From assembly GCA_963575745.1 (NCBI GenBank), contig CAUYUJ010014770.1, forward strand, positions 119,598 to 183,597: a DNA stretch of 64,000 nt. Reading direction: 5' to 3'. Position numbers and translations under genes: made by a program. This DNA is from Prorocentrum cordatum. Taxonomy: Eukaryota; Sar; Dinophyceae; Prorocentrales; Prorocentraceae. The notes beneath the pieces were generated by a model that was not told the DNA's origin, did no database searches, and worked only from the letters and a program-made list of their open reading frames with translations. Positions 1-13,692 of this stretch are shown piece by piece (within the stretch, counting starts at the first letter, position 1; each line of letters starts with the position of its first letter).

Positions 1-240
1 GGCCAGTCCGCGGGGCCAGGGGGACAGGGGGCAAAGAACGAGGAGGCGGAGGAGGAAGAGGAGGAGGACGACGACGAACAGCAGCAGCATGGGATCATAG
101 GGGAGAAGGAGGGGACGGACGACCAGGAGGAGGAAATTGAAGAGCAAGAGAAGTAGAGAGGAGGAGAGGCGCAGAATAAGAAAGCGGGAGGAGGAGCAGA
201 ACAAATATGAGGAGGGGCGCCGACATGAACGAAAAACCCA

Positions 241-743
241 GGCCTGGAGGCCGGTCCGCTGCACCCTGGCCTGGAGGCAGGTCCGCTAGCACCCTGGGTC
301 CGTGGAGCCAGGAGGGGAGAAAGAGGAACGGCGAAGGAACCAGCTGGGGTAGCTCTCGCTAGAGCTGCAGCTGGAGCTTTCTGTCGGGCGCGATCCTAGT
401 GACAGTGGAGGATGGCAGAAGGGGAAGTGAACCAGATTCGACCCCCGTCGCTGAAGCTGTAGTTGGAGCCCCCTGTGGGGCACGATCCAAGTGATAAGTG
501 CCAGACGTGATGGAACCTTTGAGGTGTAGCTGAAGATCCCTGCTTGGGGGCGGTCCTCGTGAGGGATGCGCCCAAACGCGCATGGAACCAAACAGGATCA
601 CCCTCTTCAGTTGGAGCTCCCAGTGGGGCACGATCGTCGCCAGGAATGCGCCGCCAAGGCGATAGGGAAAAGCCCAGGCCTGGAGGCCGGTCCCTGGCCT
701 GGAGGCCAGTCCGTGGAGCTCGGGGCCCCCCGGCCTGGAGGCC
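241..743. repeat. Dispersed GGCCTGGAGGCC motif
   Basis: The 12-mer GGCCTGGAGGCC or a one-base variant occurs at 241, 268, 677, 696 and 732, usually followed by a GTCC-type tail. It is close to a palindrome. No credible coding sequence is seen in 1-750. A related GCCTCCAGGCCGG stretch appears near 37,790. Confidence 0.75.
362..655. repeat. About four degenerate copies of an ~80-bp unit
   Basis: Each copy has a GCTGNAGNTGGAG-like start, then a GTGGGGCACGATC-like core and a GTGA/ATGCGCC tail. Copies start near 362, 450, 521 and 605. They are diverged and not open in one frame, so they look non-coding. Confidence 0.55.
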
Positions 744-754
744 GGGCCGTTGCC

Positions 755-2745
<1,991 letters not shown>

Positions 2746-2789
2746 CACAAATACTACAACTCGCTATCCTTTTCCTGGTCTTAAGTCCT

Positions 2790-3180
2790 AAGATCATCAA
2801 CAGCATCAGCATCAGCAGCAACATGATAATCGTAATTTCTTGTCCTCCTCATCGCTGGCATCACAGTTCCCGCACCATCATCATGACAGTGATCCTCAGT
2901 CTCATCGTCGTCATCATCATCGGCATCAGCAGCATTATTATCACCATCCTGATAATCGCCATCACCACCACCATCATCAAAACCATCATCATCGTCATCG
3001 TCATCGGTCTAGTTGCCCGAGACATCATCATCGTCATCATCATGGTCGCCATCAGCGCTATCATCATCAAAATATCATCGTCGTCACCATCACCATCACC
3101 ATCACCATTTGCATCATCACTATCACCATCACAACCGTCACTATCACCATCATCGCCTGTCCTTCGATGCATCTTCCTTA
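2790..3180. repeat. Degenerate (ATC)n/(CAT)n array
   Basis: ATC/CAT/TCG triplets with many substitutions follow directly after the (TAC)n array. His-rich or Asp/Met-rich frames through it are repeat by-products. Confidence 0.9.
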
Positions 3181-4180
3181 ACTAACTCCCTGTTCGCGCC
3201 CCGAGGCTGGTCGAAAGGGCGGGCCGGACGTTCCGCCTGAGACTTCCTTTCCATGTCTGATCCTGGAGCTTAGGATTTGCAGCAGATTCCCGGATGGAGC
3301 GCGGGTGGCTTTCTAAAGGTGGCTCTCGCTTTAGCGCCGCGTACACTCGTGTTAAACAATTGCAAGAGCTTCGCGGTTTGAGGGTGGGCGATTTTCAAAC
3401 TGTGGCTGTCACCGCCGCGCCGCGCACATTCGCCTTCAACATGTGCAACAACGTCATGGATTGAGATGGCTCCTTTTCAAAAGGTGGCTTTCGCCTGAGC
3501 GCCGTGCAGACTCGTCGTAATATTTTAACGAGTTCCACGGACCCCCATGGTTAAAATACCAGACATGGTGTCTGGGAGCGAATCAGATTTGCCAGGGCGC
3601 AGCACTTACGTAGGTTGATTCGCAACGCAGAAATAATGTACGGGTGCGATTCAGGATCGCCAAAACGCAACAGTCAATGTGATTCGTGAGTTGAAGTTCC
3701 GCGAATGGTGCTTTGGAGCGCTTCAGGATATTCCAACGGCTGTCTTCTAACAGGGCACTTCCAGCAGTGGACATGAATCCTTGTATGGGCCTATGAAGAG
3801 GGAGTTTGAACGAAGGTTTTTCTGCATCATTGATGCGTCTTGAGTTTACACAAGTCTGCGTTTCTTCCCCCTTGGTTCCTCCTTATGATCCGTTCAAAAT
3901 TCCCAGTGGCCCTCCTCCGATTTCCACCAGGGTAAAACAAAACAACACGACGTCGTGAAAGCTGGCCACAAGAACTCACGGCCCGATCTTTAAACATTTA
4001 TGTCCCGGGCTGGGTCGACGCGTGAGGGCCTCGGAGCCTGAGGCGGGGCAAGACGCCCGCCGTGTTTCGAATGACGCCAAGGTGGGAGGGGTCTGCGCTC
4101 CAAATTCAACTGCCCATTAACAAAGAGGTGTCGCATAGTCTCCAGGACACGAAAGATGCAAATAGCCAGCGCAAGCACAG
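3181..4180. other. No gene seen; two imperfect ~36-bp repeats
   Basis: No protein-like frame is visible. An AAGGTGGCTCTCGCTTTAG-type segment at about 3,316-3,350 recurs in diverged form at about 3,480-3,515. Short GATTCG-containing repeats lie at 3,590-3,700. Confidence 0.5.
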
Positions 4181-4185
4181 ACAAT

Positions 4186-4246
4186 CATTATACATATGTA
4201 TATGTGTATATATTTACATATATATATATAGAGAGAGAGAGAGATG
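4186..4246. repeat. (TA)n followed by (GA)n
   Basis: A short compound dinucleotide tract: TATATGTATA-type repeats to about 4,231, then a GA run to about 4,245. Confidence 0.9.
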
Positions 4247-4624
4247 GACGAGCGTAATTCCATGATGCGCGTGGCTCAAGATACCCTCTGGGAGCTCGAA
4301 GGCTTCTACCGGCCTTCAGCCAGTGGTACTCTTTGGCCGCGCGGGGAAACGAGACAACCAGGAAATCCTGGAACTGCTCATGACCATGACGTCTCGTTCC
4401 CACGATCCTCGTTTTCGTCCTCCTCCCCGGAGTCCTTGACAGACATCCCCCGAAGCCGTGTTCTGACGGCTTCAATGGGGTCTACGACGGCAGGCGCCGC
4501 AGAACTGCCGGCGGCCTGGCTGGCGCCTCCGTGGAGCTGGGCCGCGTCGGCCTCTCTCCGCGGGAGGGGGATGCATCCTCCGTCCCCTGTGCTCCCCATC
4601 ATTCGATTCGCCCCCCTTCCTTGT

Positions 4625-4945
4625 CAGCCTCCATCCTCCTCCTCCTCCTCCTCCTCCTCCTCCCTCCTCCTCCACATCTTCCTCCTCCTCCTCCTTTTCC
4701 TCCTCCTCCTTCTCCTCCTCCTCCCCTCCTCCTCCTCCTCCTCCTCCTCCTCCTCCTCTCCCTCCTCCTCCTCCTCCTCCTCCTCCGCCTCCTCCTCCTC
4801 CTGCTCCTCCTCCTCCTCCTCGTCCTCCCCCTGCCCAATCCTCCACATATCCATCCTCCCCGCCCTCCTTGTCCTCCTAGCCCACCTCCTCCTCCTCGTC
4901 CTCCGCTTCCTCCTCTTCCTCCTCCTCCTTCTTCTTCTGCTTCTT
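4625..4945. repeat. (CCT)n array
   Basis: About 320 bp of CCT/CTC repeats with occasional substitutions, grading into T-rich CTT. The Ser-, Leu-, Gly- and Glu-rich frames across it are repeat by-products. Confidence 0.95.
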
Positions 4946-5017
4946 CTTCCTTTCCATATTATTTTTTTTCTTCCCATCCATCGTCATACCAATTCGTTTT
5001 CCCCGCCCACTTTCCCC

Positions 5018-5085
5018 ACGCACACACACGCGCACACAAACACACGCACACACACGCACACACACAAAGACACACACGCACTTTT
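5018..5085. repeat. (CA)n tract
   Basis: CACA-rich tract with a few substitutions. A second, purer CA tract lies at about 5,386-5,420. Confidence 0.9.
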
Positions 5086-5385
5086 TAGCGTCGCGGCCAC
5101 GCCCGCAACGGAGCGGCGTAGAACGGGTCGACATACTCTTAAGTCGGCGGCGCAGAGTGGACCTCGGGCGCGGTCGGCAGGTGGAGGTGCCAATTGCGAA
5201 CGAACTTAATCGAACGGGCAATGATGAGAAAAGAAGCCGTCGCGGCAGCGCAGATAGGTGGCAAAAAGAGCACGAGGCGCTGCACAGCCAACGTGCAGCG
5301 GCCAACAACACGAGGATCACATCGACTCGTATAAATAGAAGCGCCAGCGGCAGCCTGGTGCTAATTGACCACTGAGTCACACGTC

Positions 5386-5420
5386 GACACACACACAAAC
5401 ACACACACACACACACACAC
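5386..5420. repeat. (CA)n tract
   Basis: Short CA dinucleotide run, about 300 bp after the first one. Confidence 0.9.
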
Positions 5421-5499
5421 TGCTTGAAGTCGCAGCCACGCGTGGCTTCCAACGTACTCAGACAGGTGCCATGACCGCCCCAAAAGGGGGGTCCAAGTG

Positions 5500-5810
5500 G
5501 CAGTGGGGCCTGCCCAGGGCGCCCCCAAGAGGCAAAACCGCATCCAGAACCGAACGAAGATCAATGAATTTGAACGTCTGGCCTGTTCGCTTCCGATGAC
5601 CTTTCGATGCTCCAAGATGCTTTCAGGAGGGCCCAGGAGAGACCCAAAAGGAACCGCAGAGGGCTCGACGACGAACCCCAAGAGCGCCCCAGGATAGTCC
5701 GAAGAGAACCCCAAGAGGCGACGTTAGGGGTCCAAGGTGGCTTCCAAGGCTCCCAAAAACCCCCAAGAAGGGCCCCAAGAGATCCCCAAGGGGTCCCCAA
5801 CAGACAGGTG
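5500..5810. repeat. CCCCAAGA-rich dispersed repeat, block 1
   Basis: CCCCAAGA, CCCCAAGG and CCCAAAAG recur every 15-25 bp without a fixed period. Similar blocks lie at 6,740-6,870, 19,240-19,530 and 21,660-21,800. No coding content is recognised. Confidence 0.7.
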
Positions 5811-6009
5811 CGGAAGTCTCCTGAAATTGCGGTCATGCTATTTCCAACGCGAGCCGCATCACTTGGCGAGGCGGTCTCCTTGGCGGCGGTGTACTTCCCG
5901 CGCCCTCGACGGCAGTTCGCGGCCGACGACGACAACGGAATCCTGGTAGAGCCGTCGCGGACCCAAGCAAAACATATGCGAATTCCCATGTCGTCGCAAA
6001 ACTTGCAGC

Positions 6010-6250
6010 GTCAGAGCCCCCGTGGAACCATCGTGAAACCAAACAGAAACAATGTAAACTCATGCGCGTTCGTTGACATGCACCGCCGGAACCATCGAGG
6101 AACCACATTGGAACAATAATCTGATACATTCATGGGGCTCGTGGACTTGCAGCGTCGGAACCATCGTGGAACCAAACTGGAACCAAGCACGAACCGTGTG
6201 AATACAGAAGGCTTCGCAAATTTTGAAAAGCTGGAACCAGCGTGGGGCTC
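6010..6250. repeat. Three ~70-bp GGAACCA repeats
   Basis: Units starting near 6,011, 6,084 and 6,152 share a GCGTCGGAACCATCGTGG-like start, an AACCA-rich middle and an AATAC or AATAAT end. No coding signal. Confidence 0.65.
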
Positions 6251-6739
6251 AGGCGGAACCACCGCCCTCCGACGCCGAACCCTATAATGCGACGGGGATC
6301 GACGAGGGTGGGCTCGCTGGTCCTCCTCCTATTACAATGTTAAGCACAAGCAGTCCATAGCCCATCCGCGCTGCTCCGCCCCAGATCGGGGGACGGGGGG
6401 GGCGCTTGAATTAGTATAATAAGAGGGCCGCTTGGGCCACGAGCGCCTCCCGTACTCGGGCACAGCGGGAAGAGGCAATGCGATGGATCGTCGTTTCTTG
6501 CTCGGCGCGTCGCGGCCCCGCCTGTGCTCTGGGCTGGACCCCGCTGGGGACAATTGGCGGCGCCCCGGGGCCCATCTCCCGCCAGACGCGCGCGAGGACC
6601 GACAGAAGGCGCAGGAAAGGGCGGGGGCGTTGGCCCCCGCCTCGCCTGTTTCCCGACGTGCAACTCGACAGCGCTTCTCGCGATCCGATTATGCGCTCGC
6701 CCCCTCCGCGGAATTCGAATTTAAGGAAACAGCTCGCAC

Positions 6740-6870
6740 CTATCTGAGGAGGCCCCCAAGAGGCCCCCAGGAAGCTTCCCTGACGCCCCAATAGGCCCCC
6801 AAGGGGCCCCCAAGACGCCGTAAGATGCCACCGAGAGACCTCCGGGAAACATCGCATGCGGCTCCGAGTG
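6740..6870. repeat. CCCCAAGA-rich dispersed repeat, block 2
   Basis: GGCCCCCAAG repeats at irregular short spacing, like block 1. Confidence 0.7.
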
Positions 6871-6959
6871 GCGTCCAAGATGCCTCTAGTGCACTGAGGT
6901 TTCTCGAGGTATCAAAATGATGCCGCGCTCCCCTGATGAGGGCAGATCCCTTAGGCAGC

Positions 6960-8330
6960 ATTCCTGGATGGGCTGACGGGGATTGTTTGTCGCAGCCGCA
7001 GGCGAAGGCGCCAGCGGCGAGTCGAGTCAGCTCAGGCTACGAGCGGAGCTAATTGCCGGCGCGCGCGCAGACACCGACAGAACCTACCGCCAGGGGAAGC
7101 TGCTGCGCCGAGGGCAGATGCTGCAACCGCCGAGGGAAGCGAGGCAGCGCCGTGGGCGGGGACTGCAAGCTGCTGGGGCTACCAGGAAGCTGCAAGGGTG
7201 CGGGTAACCCAGGGGCGTGGCCACCAGGCACGTGAATTTGACCTTGTCGCAACCAGGCGCCAGAGGTCGGCGCGCCACAGACGTGGCGAAGCGCAGGGCT
7301 GCGTAACACTCCAGCGTGCAGGCAGCAGACCGACGGAGGAGGACGCATGATCGTTCAAGAAGGCTGAACCACTCCTGCGAAAACTGGCGGTCCGAAGGCT
7401 GGCGGGGATACTTTTTTGTTCGCGAGCGCAAGCGGAAGAGCCGCGCCCCGTCAGGAAGATGCCGAGTAGCAAAAACCAAAAGTACAACGCCCTAAAACGG
7501 GACCGAACGCGCGCAGCTAACAAACGGCGGAAAATGCAAGTTACGCAGGCTCAACCGCCGCTCAGCGAGGACAAACCCGAGCCCAACCGGCGGTGGGTTC
7601 GATGGCGCCCACGTTGCATTAGCGACACCCTCGAAAAAACTCCTCTCGGCCACAAGCCTGTACCGAATGAGAAACAGCACCCCGCCGCAGCCGAACGATG
7701 CCGCGTAACCGCATCTCGTGGGCGAGCGGGCCGTCGAGGAAAGCGTGAATCAACAGACGATGAGAGCTTGCATCGGAGGAAACCCAATCGGCGAAGCGTT
7801 CTGCCCGAACGAGCGACGCACCACGAATCATGGCCCCCGAGCGGAACCAGCGTAGAGAGCGACGGGTGCCGAGGCCACGGTCGCACTGTGGGGCTGGCGG
7901 GGATACTTTTTTGATTGGCGGCTCACAAGGACAGATCCAACAAGCGGGACGGTCTCGGCTGGGGCACAGGGCGAAATAATTAGCGGCGACGGCGCATTGG
8001 CCGACGCAGCTAGTGCACGTGCCAGGGACAAAATGCCCCCCATTAAAATGCGGGCGACCCGAAAGCGGGGACGCAGGCATCAGAAGGAAACTGACGGAGG
8101 AGAAGTCGCACAGTGGCGCCAGCTCAGTCCGTACCGACCAGCGCGTAAGGGCGTGGGTCACGCCGCGCTGCGGCAGCACGGAGGGGCCAGTGAGGCCGCA
8201 CCGTCCAACACGACGAGGAGGCGAAGGAGCGGGGCTGGCGGGGATATTTTTTTACAGCCGCAGGCGGAAGCGCCAGCGGCGAGCGGTCGCGGTCGGGCTG
8301 CGGCCGCGACTAAATGCGGGCGCGCGCGGG
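6960..8330. repeat. GGCTGGCGGGGATAC-T6 repeat family
   Basis: GGCTGGCGGGGATAC (or GATAT) followed by six or seven T occurs near 7,400, 7,892 and 8,232, with a relative near 6,970 that reads GGGGATTG. At 6,975-7,060 and 8,240-8,320 the motif is followed by the same GCAGCCGCAGGCG...GCGCCAGCGGCGAG sequence, so a longer unit is partly shared. A GCTGGCGGGGATACGCG relative lies at about 19,028. No frame between these sites looks like a recognisable protein. Confidence 0.65.
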
Positions 8331-8399
8331 AGCCGCGGATCAGGCGGCGAGGCAGCGGCAACCCAGGGCGTCTGAGAGGCCAGCGGACGTGCAATCCCA

Positions 8400-9060
8400 G
8401 GGAGTCGGCAAGGACAGCCACCTGGGGTAAACGTGCAAGCGGCATGCCCAGGGAGTCTGAGAGGTCAGCCACCGGGGTGGGCCAGGCGTTGCCAAAATGG
8501 CGCGCAGGGCGTTCCAAGTCGTGGTCGTGTCGAGACGACCGCGAGGTAGGGAACGATCTCCATGCGGGAAAGTCAGTCCAGGGAGTCTGACGGGCATGAA
8601 CAGACTGAAACTGGTGACGCAGCCCAGCAGGGAGTACTCTGACAGCGCCAGCGAACCGTCGCAGCATCAGAGCACGCATCCACGCAAGTGGAAGCCTAGG
8701 GCCGCACGGGCTAAGGCAAGAACCGTCCACTGCTGAGAGATGCGCCTGCGTTCAGAGGACCAGCGATCTGGTTTGGGCGCAGCAAGGGTACACGAGGCCA
8801 CTCAGTGAGAACGCGAGGTCGCTCGGGAATGGAAGTGCACCGATCTATGTGACCCAGCGCCAAGAGGCCCACACACCCAAGTGTGGAAGCGCTCGAGGGA
8901 CAGGACCGTCGCATACCCAAGGACGCGTCCCTCACAGTCACATAGTCCCAGGAGGCACGGCTGAAGGCCGTAGTAGCTAGGAGAATCCAGGGAGTAGCGC
9001 AGGTCTGGGGACGGGCGAAAACCGCCAGGTCGGCCACAGCCGCGCGCCAGGCTAGGCCTG
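8400..9060. other. No gene recognised; CCAGGGAGTC motifs
   Basis: CCAGGGAGTCTGA/GGCA recurs at about 8,397, 8,449 and 8,578. Open frames are short and low in complexity. No RNA gene or coding region can be supported. Confidence 0.4.
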
Positions 9061-9062
9061 GC

Positions 9063-10320
9063 AGGGTGAAAACAGCTACAGTGAGGCCAGGGGCCACAAA
9101 GGCCACACGCAACCCGAGATTGCCGTGAGGACGGTATTACTGGCACACACACACACACTTGTATCCAAAGGCAGGAAGTGCGCGTGCCAGGAGGGGCGGC
9201 AGAAAGCCGCAAGCTGGGTCTGTAGTCCAGAGCGCGGCTGAAGGCCGCTGTCTTGTAGAGAGTCCCAGGGTGCAAGCACGCTTCAGGAGTGGGCAACGGT
9301 CGGTCCCAAACAGCTTAGCCGAGCACAGGACCATTTGGGCCACTAGTAGTCCAAGGAGCGGCTGAAGGCCGCTGTCTGATGGAGGATCCCAGGGTGCAAG
9401 CACGTCTCGGCAATGTCGAGACGCGTCCTCGTCCACTCCAGCAGTCTCGCACGGCGCTCCCCGGGCTGAAGGGGCGTCTTGGTCGGGAGGAGGCCGGTCT
9501 CCGACCGCGGGCGCTCCCTCAGCAGCCCTCCCACCAGTCGCCACGATACTGTGGCCAAGGGGGGAGCAATGGGATATGAGGTGGTGGCCGACAGCCCCGG
9601 CGACAGGCACTTGATAGCTTGAGCACGAGCCACGCGCTGAAACGAAGGAGGAACTCGCGATCCGAACGGCTAGGGAACCTGTCCCGACGGCGGGATCAGC
9701 AGAGACCCTGTTAGCGCTGGGTGCGTGAGGCCGCCCCATGGACAACCCCGTCGTCGTCCCAGAGAAGGTCGGTTACGGCCGGTCGTCGCAGCAGAAGGGC
9801 GCGCTTCTCTGTGGCCACTGCTGCCAGGCCCGCCCGTCTCTTGCTCTCTTCCTCCAGGCTGAAGGCCGGTCTCTTCTGCGAGGTTGGCGGCGCGGAGGCT
9901 GGGCGCGGCTCTGGCGTCAGCGCCCGAGTCTCCAGGGAGAGGGGCGGCGGAGACAAGGCGGAAGCCGATTGAACTGTTCGTAATGCAGTCTGCGCCAGCC
10001 GCGCGGTCTTCGGCGCGCCTTCCCAGGGGTGGTCCCGTTGCTGGGCAGGCCCCGTCAACGTCGAGGTCGGCGCGGTCGGTCGGTCGCCCGCAGCTGGCGC
10101 GAGGGCCCACCTGATGGGGAGGACCCATCACGGGAACACCAGGAGTCCCAGGAGGGTCGAAGTCGTCTCCGCTCGTGGTCACGGCCTCTGTGCCTCTCTC
10201 TAAGTCCATTGGCACTGCCTCTGGATCTCGAGCTGAAGGCTCGTCACTTCAGTGGTTACCCGGTACGCCTTGGGCCCTCGAGCTGAAGGCTCGTCCCGTG
10301 TGAGAGTCTCGAGCTGAGGG
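9063..10320. repeat. Segmental duplication, copy A
   Basis: This stretch is nearly the same as 11,968-13,190: a CAGGGTGAAAAC start, a CA run, a TTGTATCCAAAGGCAGG segment, two GCGGCTGAAGGCCGCTGTC blocks and a long minus-strand frame. The offset is about 2.9 kb. The CA run is shorter here (about 7 units against 12). Confidence 0.85.
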
Positions 10321-11129
10321 CTCGCCACATCCGCGACTGTCCAACTGGGGGGCGGGTGGCTGACGAAAGTCTTCGGGGTTACAGGAGTGCCCAGGGAATT
10401 GACTGGTCGTTGCGCCGCCGTCGGCGCCGAACAGTCCGCTTGGGGCGCCCCAAGCTGCAGGATCGCTCAAAGCTGCTGCCTCGCTGGGAGCTCCTCGGCT
10501 GAAGGCCCATTCTCTACGTGCGCAGTGCTGTCAACTCCAGGAAGGGCGGCGGCCGCGCGGCGACTCCCGTCGCCGCTCGTGGCCGCGTGCCCAGCGACGC
10601 TCCCGACGACCATTGGTGTCGCCTCAGACTCTCGAGCTGAAGGCTCTTCACCTCTGTGGTTGCAGGGTTGGCCCATTCGCAGCTGAAGGCTGCTTCTCTC
10701 GGCGTAGAAGTGTCCAGGGGGGGGGCGCTCGGCGGAGTGAAGGCGCAAGCCTTCTGAGATGCGAGTCGGATCCCAGGGCAGGCGTCGGCCCGCCCCCCCT
10801 CCCGTCACACCCGCGGTCACCCTCAGGGGAGGCCCCAACCCTAGCTTGAGCTCCCATTCTCTGCGTGCGCAGTGCTGTCAACTCCAGGAAGGGCGGTGGG
10901 CGCGCGGCGACTCCCGTCGCCTCTCGCGGCCACATGTCCAGCGGCACTGGACGCGTCCAAGGGAGGGTGGTCGGCGGAGCGCGGGCGTGAGCCAATGGGA
11001 AGTGGATCGGGGACGCGGGCGGAATCGCACGGCGCCCCCCGGGCTGAAGGCCCGTCTTTGTCGGGAGGAGGCTGGTCTCCAACCGCGGGCTCTTCCTCAG
11101 CAGCCCTCCCACCTGTCGCCGCGATGCTG

Positions 11130-11156
11130 TTGTCAGGGGGGGGGGGGGGGGGGGGG
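11130..11156. repeat. Poly-G run
   Basis: An uninterrupted run of more than 20 G. Shorter G runs (7-10) mark the corresponding point in neighbouring repeat copies. Confidence 0.9.
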
Positions 11157-11216
11157 CAAGGGGTAAGAGGTGGTGGTTGACAGCCCCGGCGACTGGCAAA
11201 GTGATAGCTTGAGCTC

Positions 11217-11965
11217 GTGCCACGCGCTGATAGGAATGAGGAGCTGTACCTCGGCTGTCCAACTGGGGGGCGGGTGGCTGACGAAAGTCTTCGGGGTTGC
11301 AGGAGTGCCCAGGGAGTTGACTGGTCGTTGCATCGCCGTCGGCGCCGAACAGTCCGCTTGGGGCGTCCCAAGCTGCAGGATCGCTCAGAGCTGCTGTCTC
11401 GCTGGGAGCTCCTCGGGCTAAAGGCCCATTCTCTACGTGCGCAGTGCTGTCAACTCCAGGAAGGGCGGCGGGCGCGCGGCGACTCCCGTCGCCGCTCGTG
11501 GCCACGTGCCCAGCGGCGCCCCCGACAACCATTGGTGCCGCCTCCGACTCTCGAGCTGAAGGCTCTTCACCTCTGTGGTTGCTCGATGTGTCTTGGGGCC
11601 TCGAGCTGAAGACTCGTTCAGGCGTCTGGTCAGGCCGCCCAGGGAGCTGATTGGCTGAAGTCTCTGGTTCTCGAGCTGAAGGCTCGTCCTTTCTGAAGCT
11701 GTGAGATATGCCTATCGAGACTCCACCATCCGCTCGGGGAGGCGTCGTGGACCTCTTGTCGGGAGGAAACTGGTCTCCAACCACGGGCGCTCCCTCAGCG
11801 GCACTCCCACCTGTCGCCACAACGCTGTTGCCATGCCATGGGGGGGGCAACGGGGCATGAGGTGGAGGCTGGCGGCCCCGGCGACTGGCAATGTGATAGC
11901 TTGAGCTCGAGCCGCCACAGGTTGAACCCCAACCGCTTGACGCTGATAGAAAAGAGGAGCAGTAT
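11217..11965. repeat. Segmental duplication, copy C1
   Basis: Closely matches 16,905-17,655, about 5.7 kb away. The match runs from CACGCGCTGATAGGAATGAG through the GAAGACTCGTTCAGGCG segment to AACCGCTTGACGCTGATAG. Confidence 0.8.
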
Positions 11966-11967
11966 GG

Positions 11968-13190
11968 CAGGGTGAAAACAGCTGCAGTGAGGCCAGGGGC
12001 CACAAAGGCCACACGCAACCCGAGATTGCCGCGTGGACGGTATTACTGGCACACACACACACACACACACTTGTATCCAAAGGCAGGAAGTGCGCGTGCC
12101 AGGAGGGGCGGCAGAAAGCCGCAAGCTGGGTCTGTAGTCCAAAGCGCGGCTGAAGGCCGCTGTCTGTTAGAGAGTCCCAGGGTGCAAGCACGCTTCAGGA
12201 GTGGGCACGGCCGGTCCCAAACAGCTTAGCCGAGCACAGGACCATTTGGGCCACTGGTAGTCCAAGGAGCGGCTGAAGGCCGCTGTCTGAAAGAGGATCC
12301 CAGGGTGCAAGCACGTCTCGGCTCTGTCTAGACGCGTCCTCGTTCACTCCAGCCGTCTCGCACGGTGCCCCCCGGGCTGAAGGGGCGTCTTGGTCGGGAG
12401 GAGGCCGATCTCCGACCGCGGGCGCCCCCTCAGCAGCCCTCCCACCTGACGCCACGACACTGTTGCCAGGGGGGGAGCGATGGGATATGAGGTGGTGGCC
12501 GACAGCCCCGGCGACAGGCAATGTGATAGCTTGAGCGCGAGCCGCGCGCTGAAAGGACTGAGGAACTCTCGATCCGATCGGCCAGGGAACCTGTCCCGAC
12601 GGCGGGATCAGCAGAGACCCTATTAGCGCTGGGTGCGTGAGGCCGCCCCATGGACAACCCCGTCGTCGTTCCCAGGGGAGGTCGGTTACGGCCGGTCGTC
12701 GCAGCAGAAGGGCGTGCCTCTCAGTGGCCACTGCTGCCAGGCCCACCCGTCTCTTGCTCTCTTCCTCCTGGCTGAAGGCCAGTCTCTTCTGTGAGGTTGG
12801 CGGCGCGGAGGCCGGGCGCGGCTCTGGCGTCAGCGCCCGAGTCTCCAGGGAGAGGGGCGGCGGAGTCAAGGCGGAAGCCGTGTGATCTGTTCGAAATGCA
12901 GTCTGCGCCTGCCGCGCGGTCTGCGGCGCGCCTTCCCAGGAGTGGTCCCATTGCAGGGCTGGCCCCGTCAACGTCGAGGTCGGCGCGGTCGGTCGGTCGC
13001 CCGCAGCTGGCGCGGGGGCCCACCTGATGGGGAGGACCCATCACGGGAACACCAGGAGTCCCAGGAGGGTCGAAGTCGTCTCCGCTCGTGGTCACGGCTC
13101 TCTCTAAGTCCATTGGCACAGCCTCTGGATCTCGAGCTGAAGGCTCGTCACTTCAGTGGTTACCCGGTATTCTCGAGCTGAAGGCTCTTC
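11968..13190. repeat. Segmental duplication, copy B
   Basis: Second copy of 9,063-10,320. A shorter third relative lies at about 15,550-16,060 on the same minus-strand frame (peptides such as PMDLERG and DDFDPPG recur in all three). Confidence 0.85.
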
Positions 13191-13692
13191 ACCTCTGTGG
13201 TTGCAGGGTTGGCCCATTCGCAGCTGAAGGCCGCTTCTCTCGGCATAGAAATGCCGGGGGGGGGCGCTCGGCGGAGCGAAGGCGCAAGCCTCTGGGATGC
13301 GAGTCGGATCCCAGGGCAGGCGTCGGCCCGTCTCCCCTCCTGTCACACCCGCGGCCACCCTCAGGGGAGGCCCCAACCCTAGCTTGAGCACGTGCCACAC
13401 GCTGAAAGGAATGAGGAGCTCTTGCTGCTTCGCGCAGCGCTCCCCGGGCAGAAGGCCCGCCTTCTGTGCGTACAAAATGACGCGCCCAGGGGAGGCGGCG
13501 GGCGGAAGGCGAGGGCCGTTTGGACAGTCGCCCTGATACGGTAGCCAGGGGGGGGGAGCAATGGGAAATGAGGTGGTGGCCGACAGCCCCGGCGACTGGC
13601 AATGCGATGGCTAGAGCTCGCGCCACACGCAGATAGGCAGGAAAAGCGGCCAGAGTGAAACGAGGTGAAGCAAGGGCGGGCGCGCCCGCAGC

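Noticed and set aside
4253-4280. TGGCTCAAG preceded by CGTA and CCAT, resembling a dinoflagellate spliced-leader relic
   Set aside because: Only nine contiguous bases match and the rest needs several gaps, so chance is likely.
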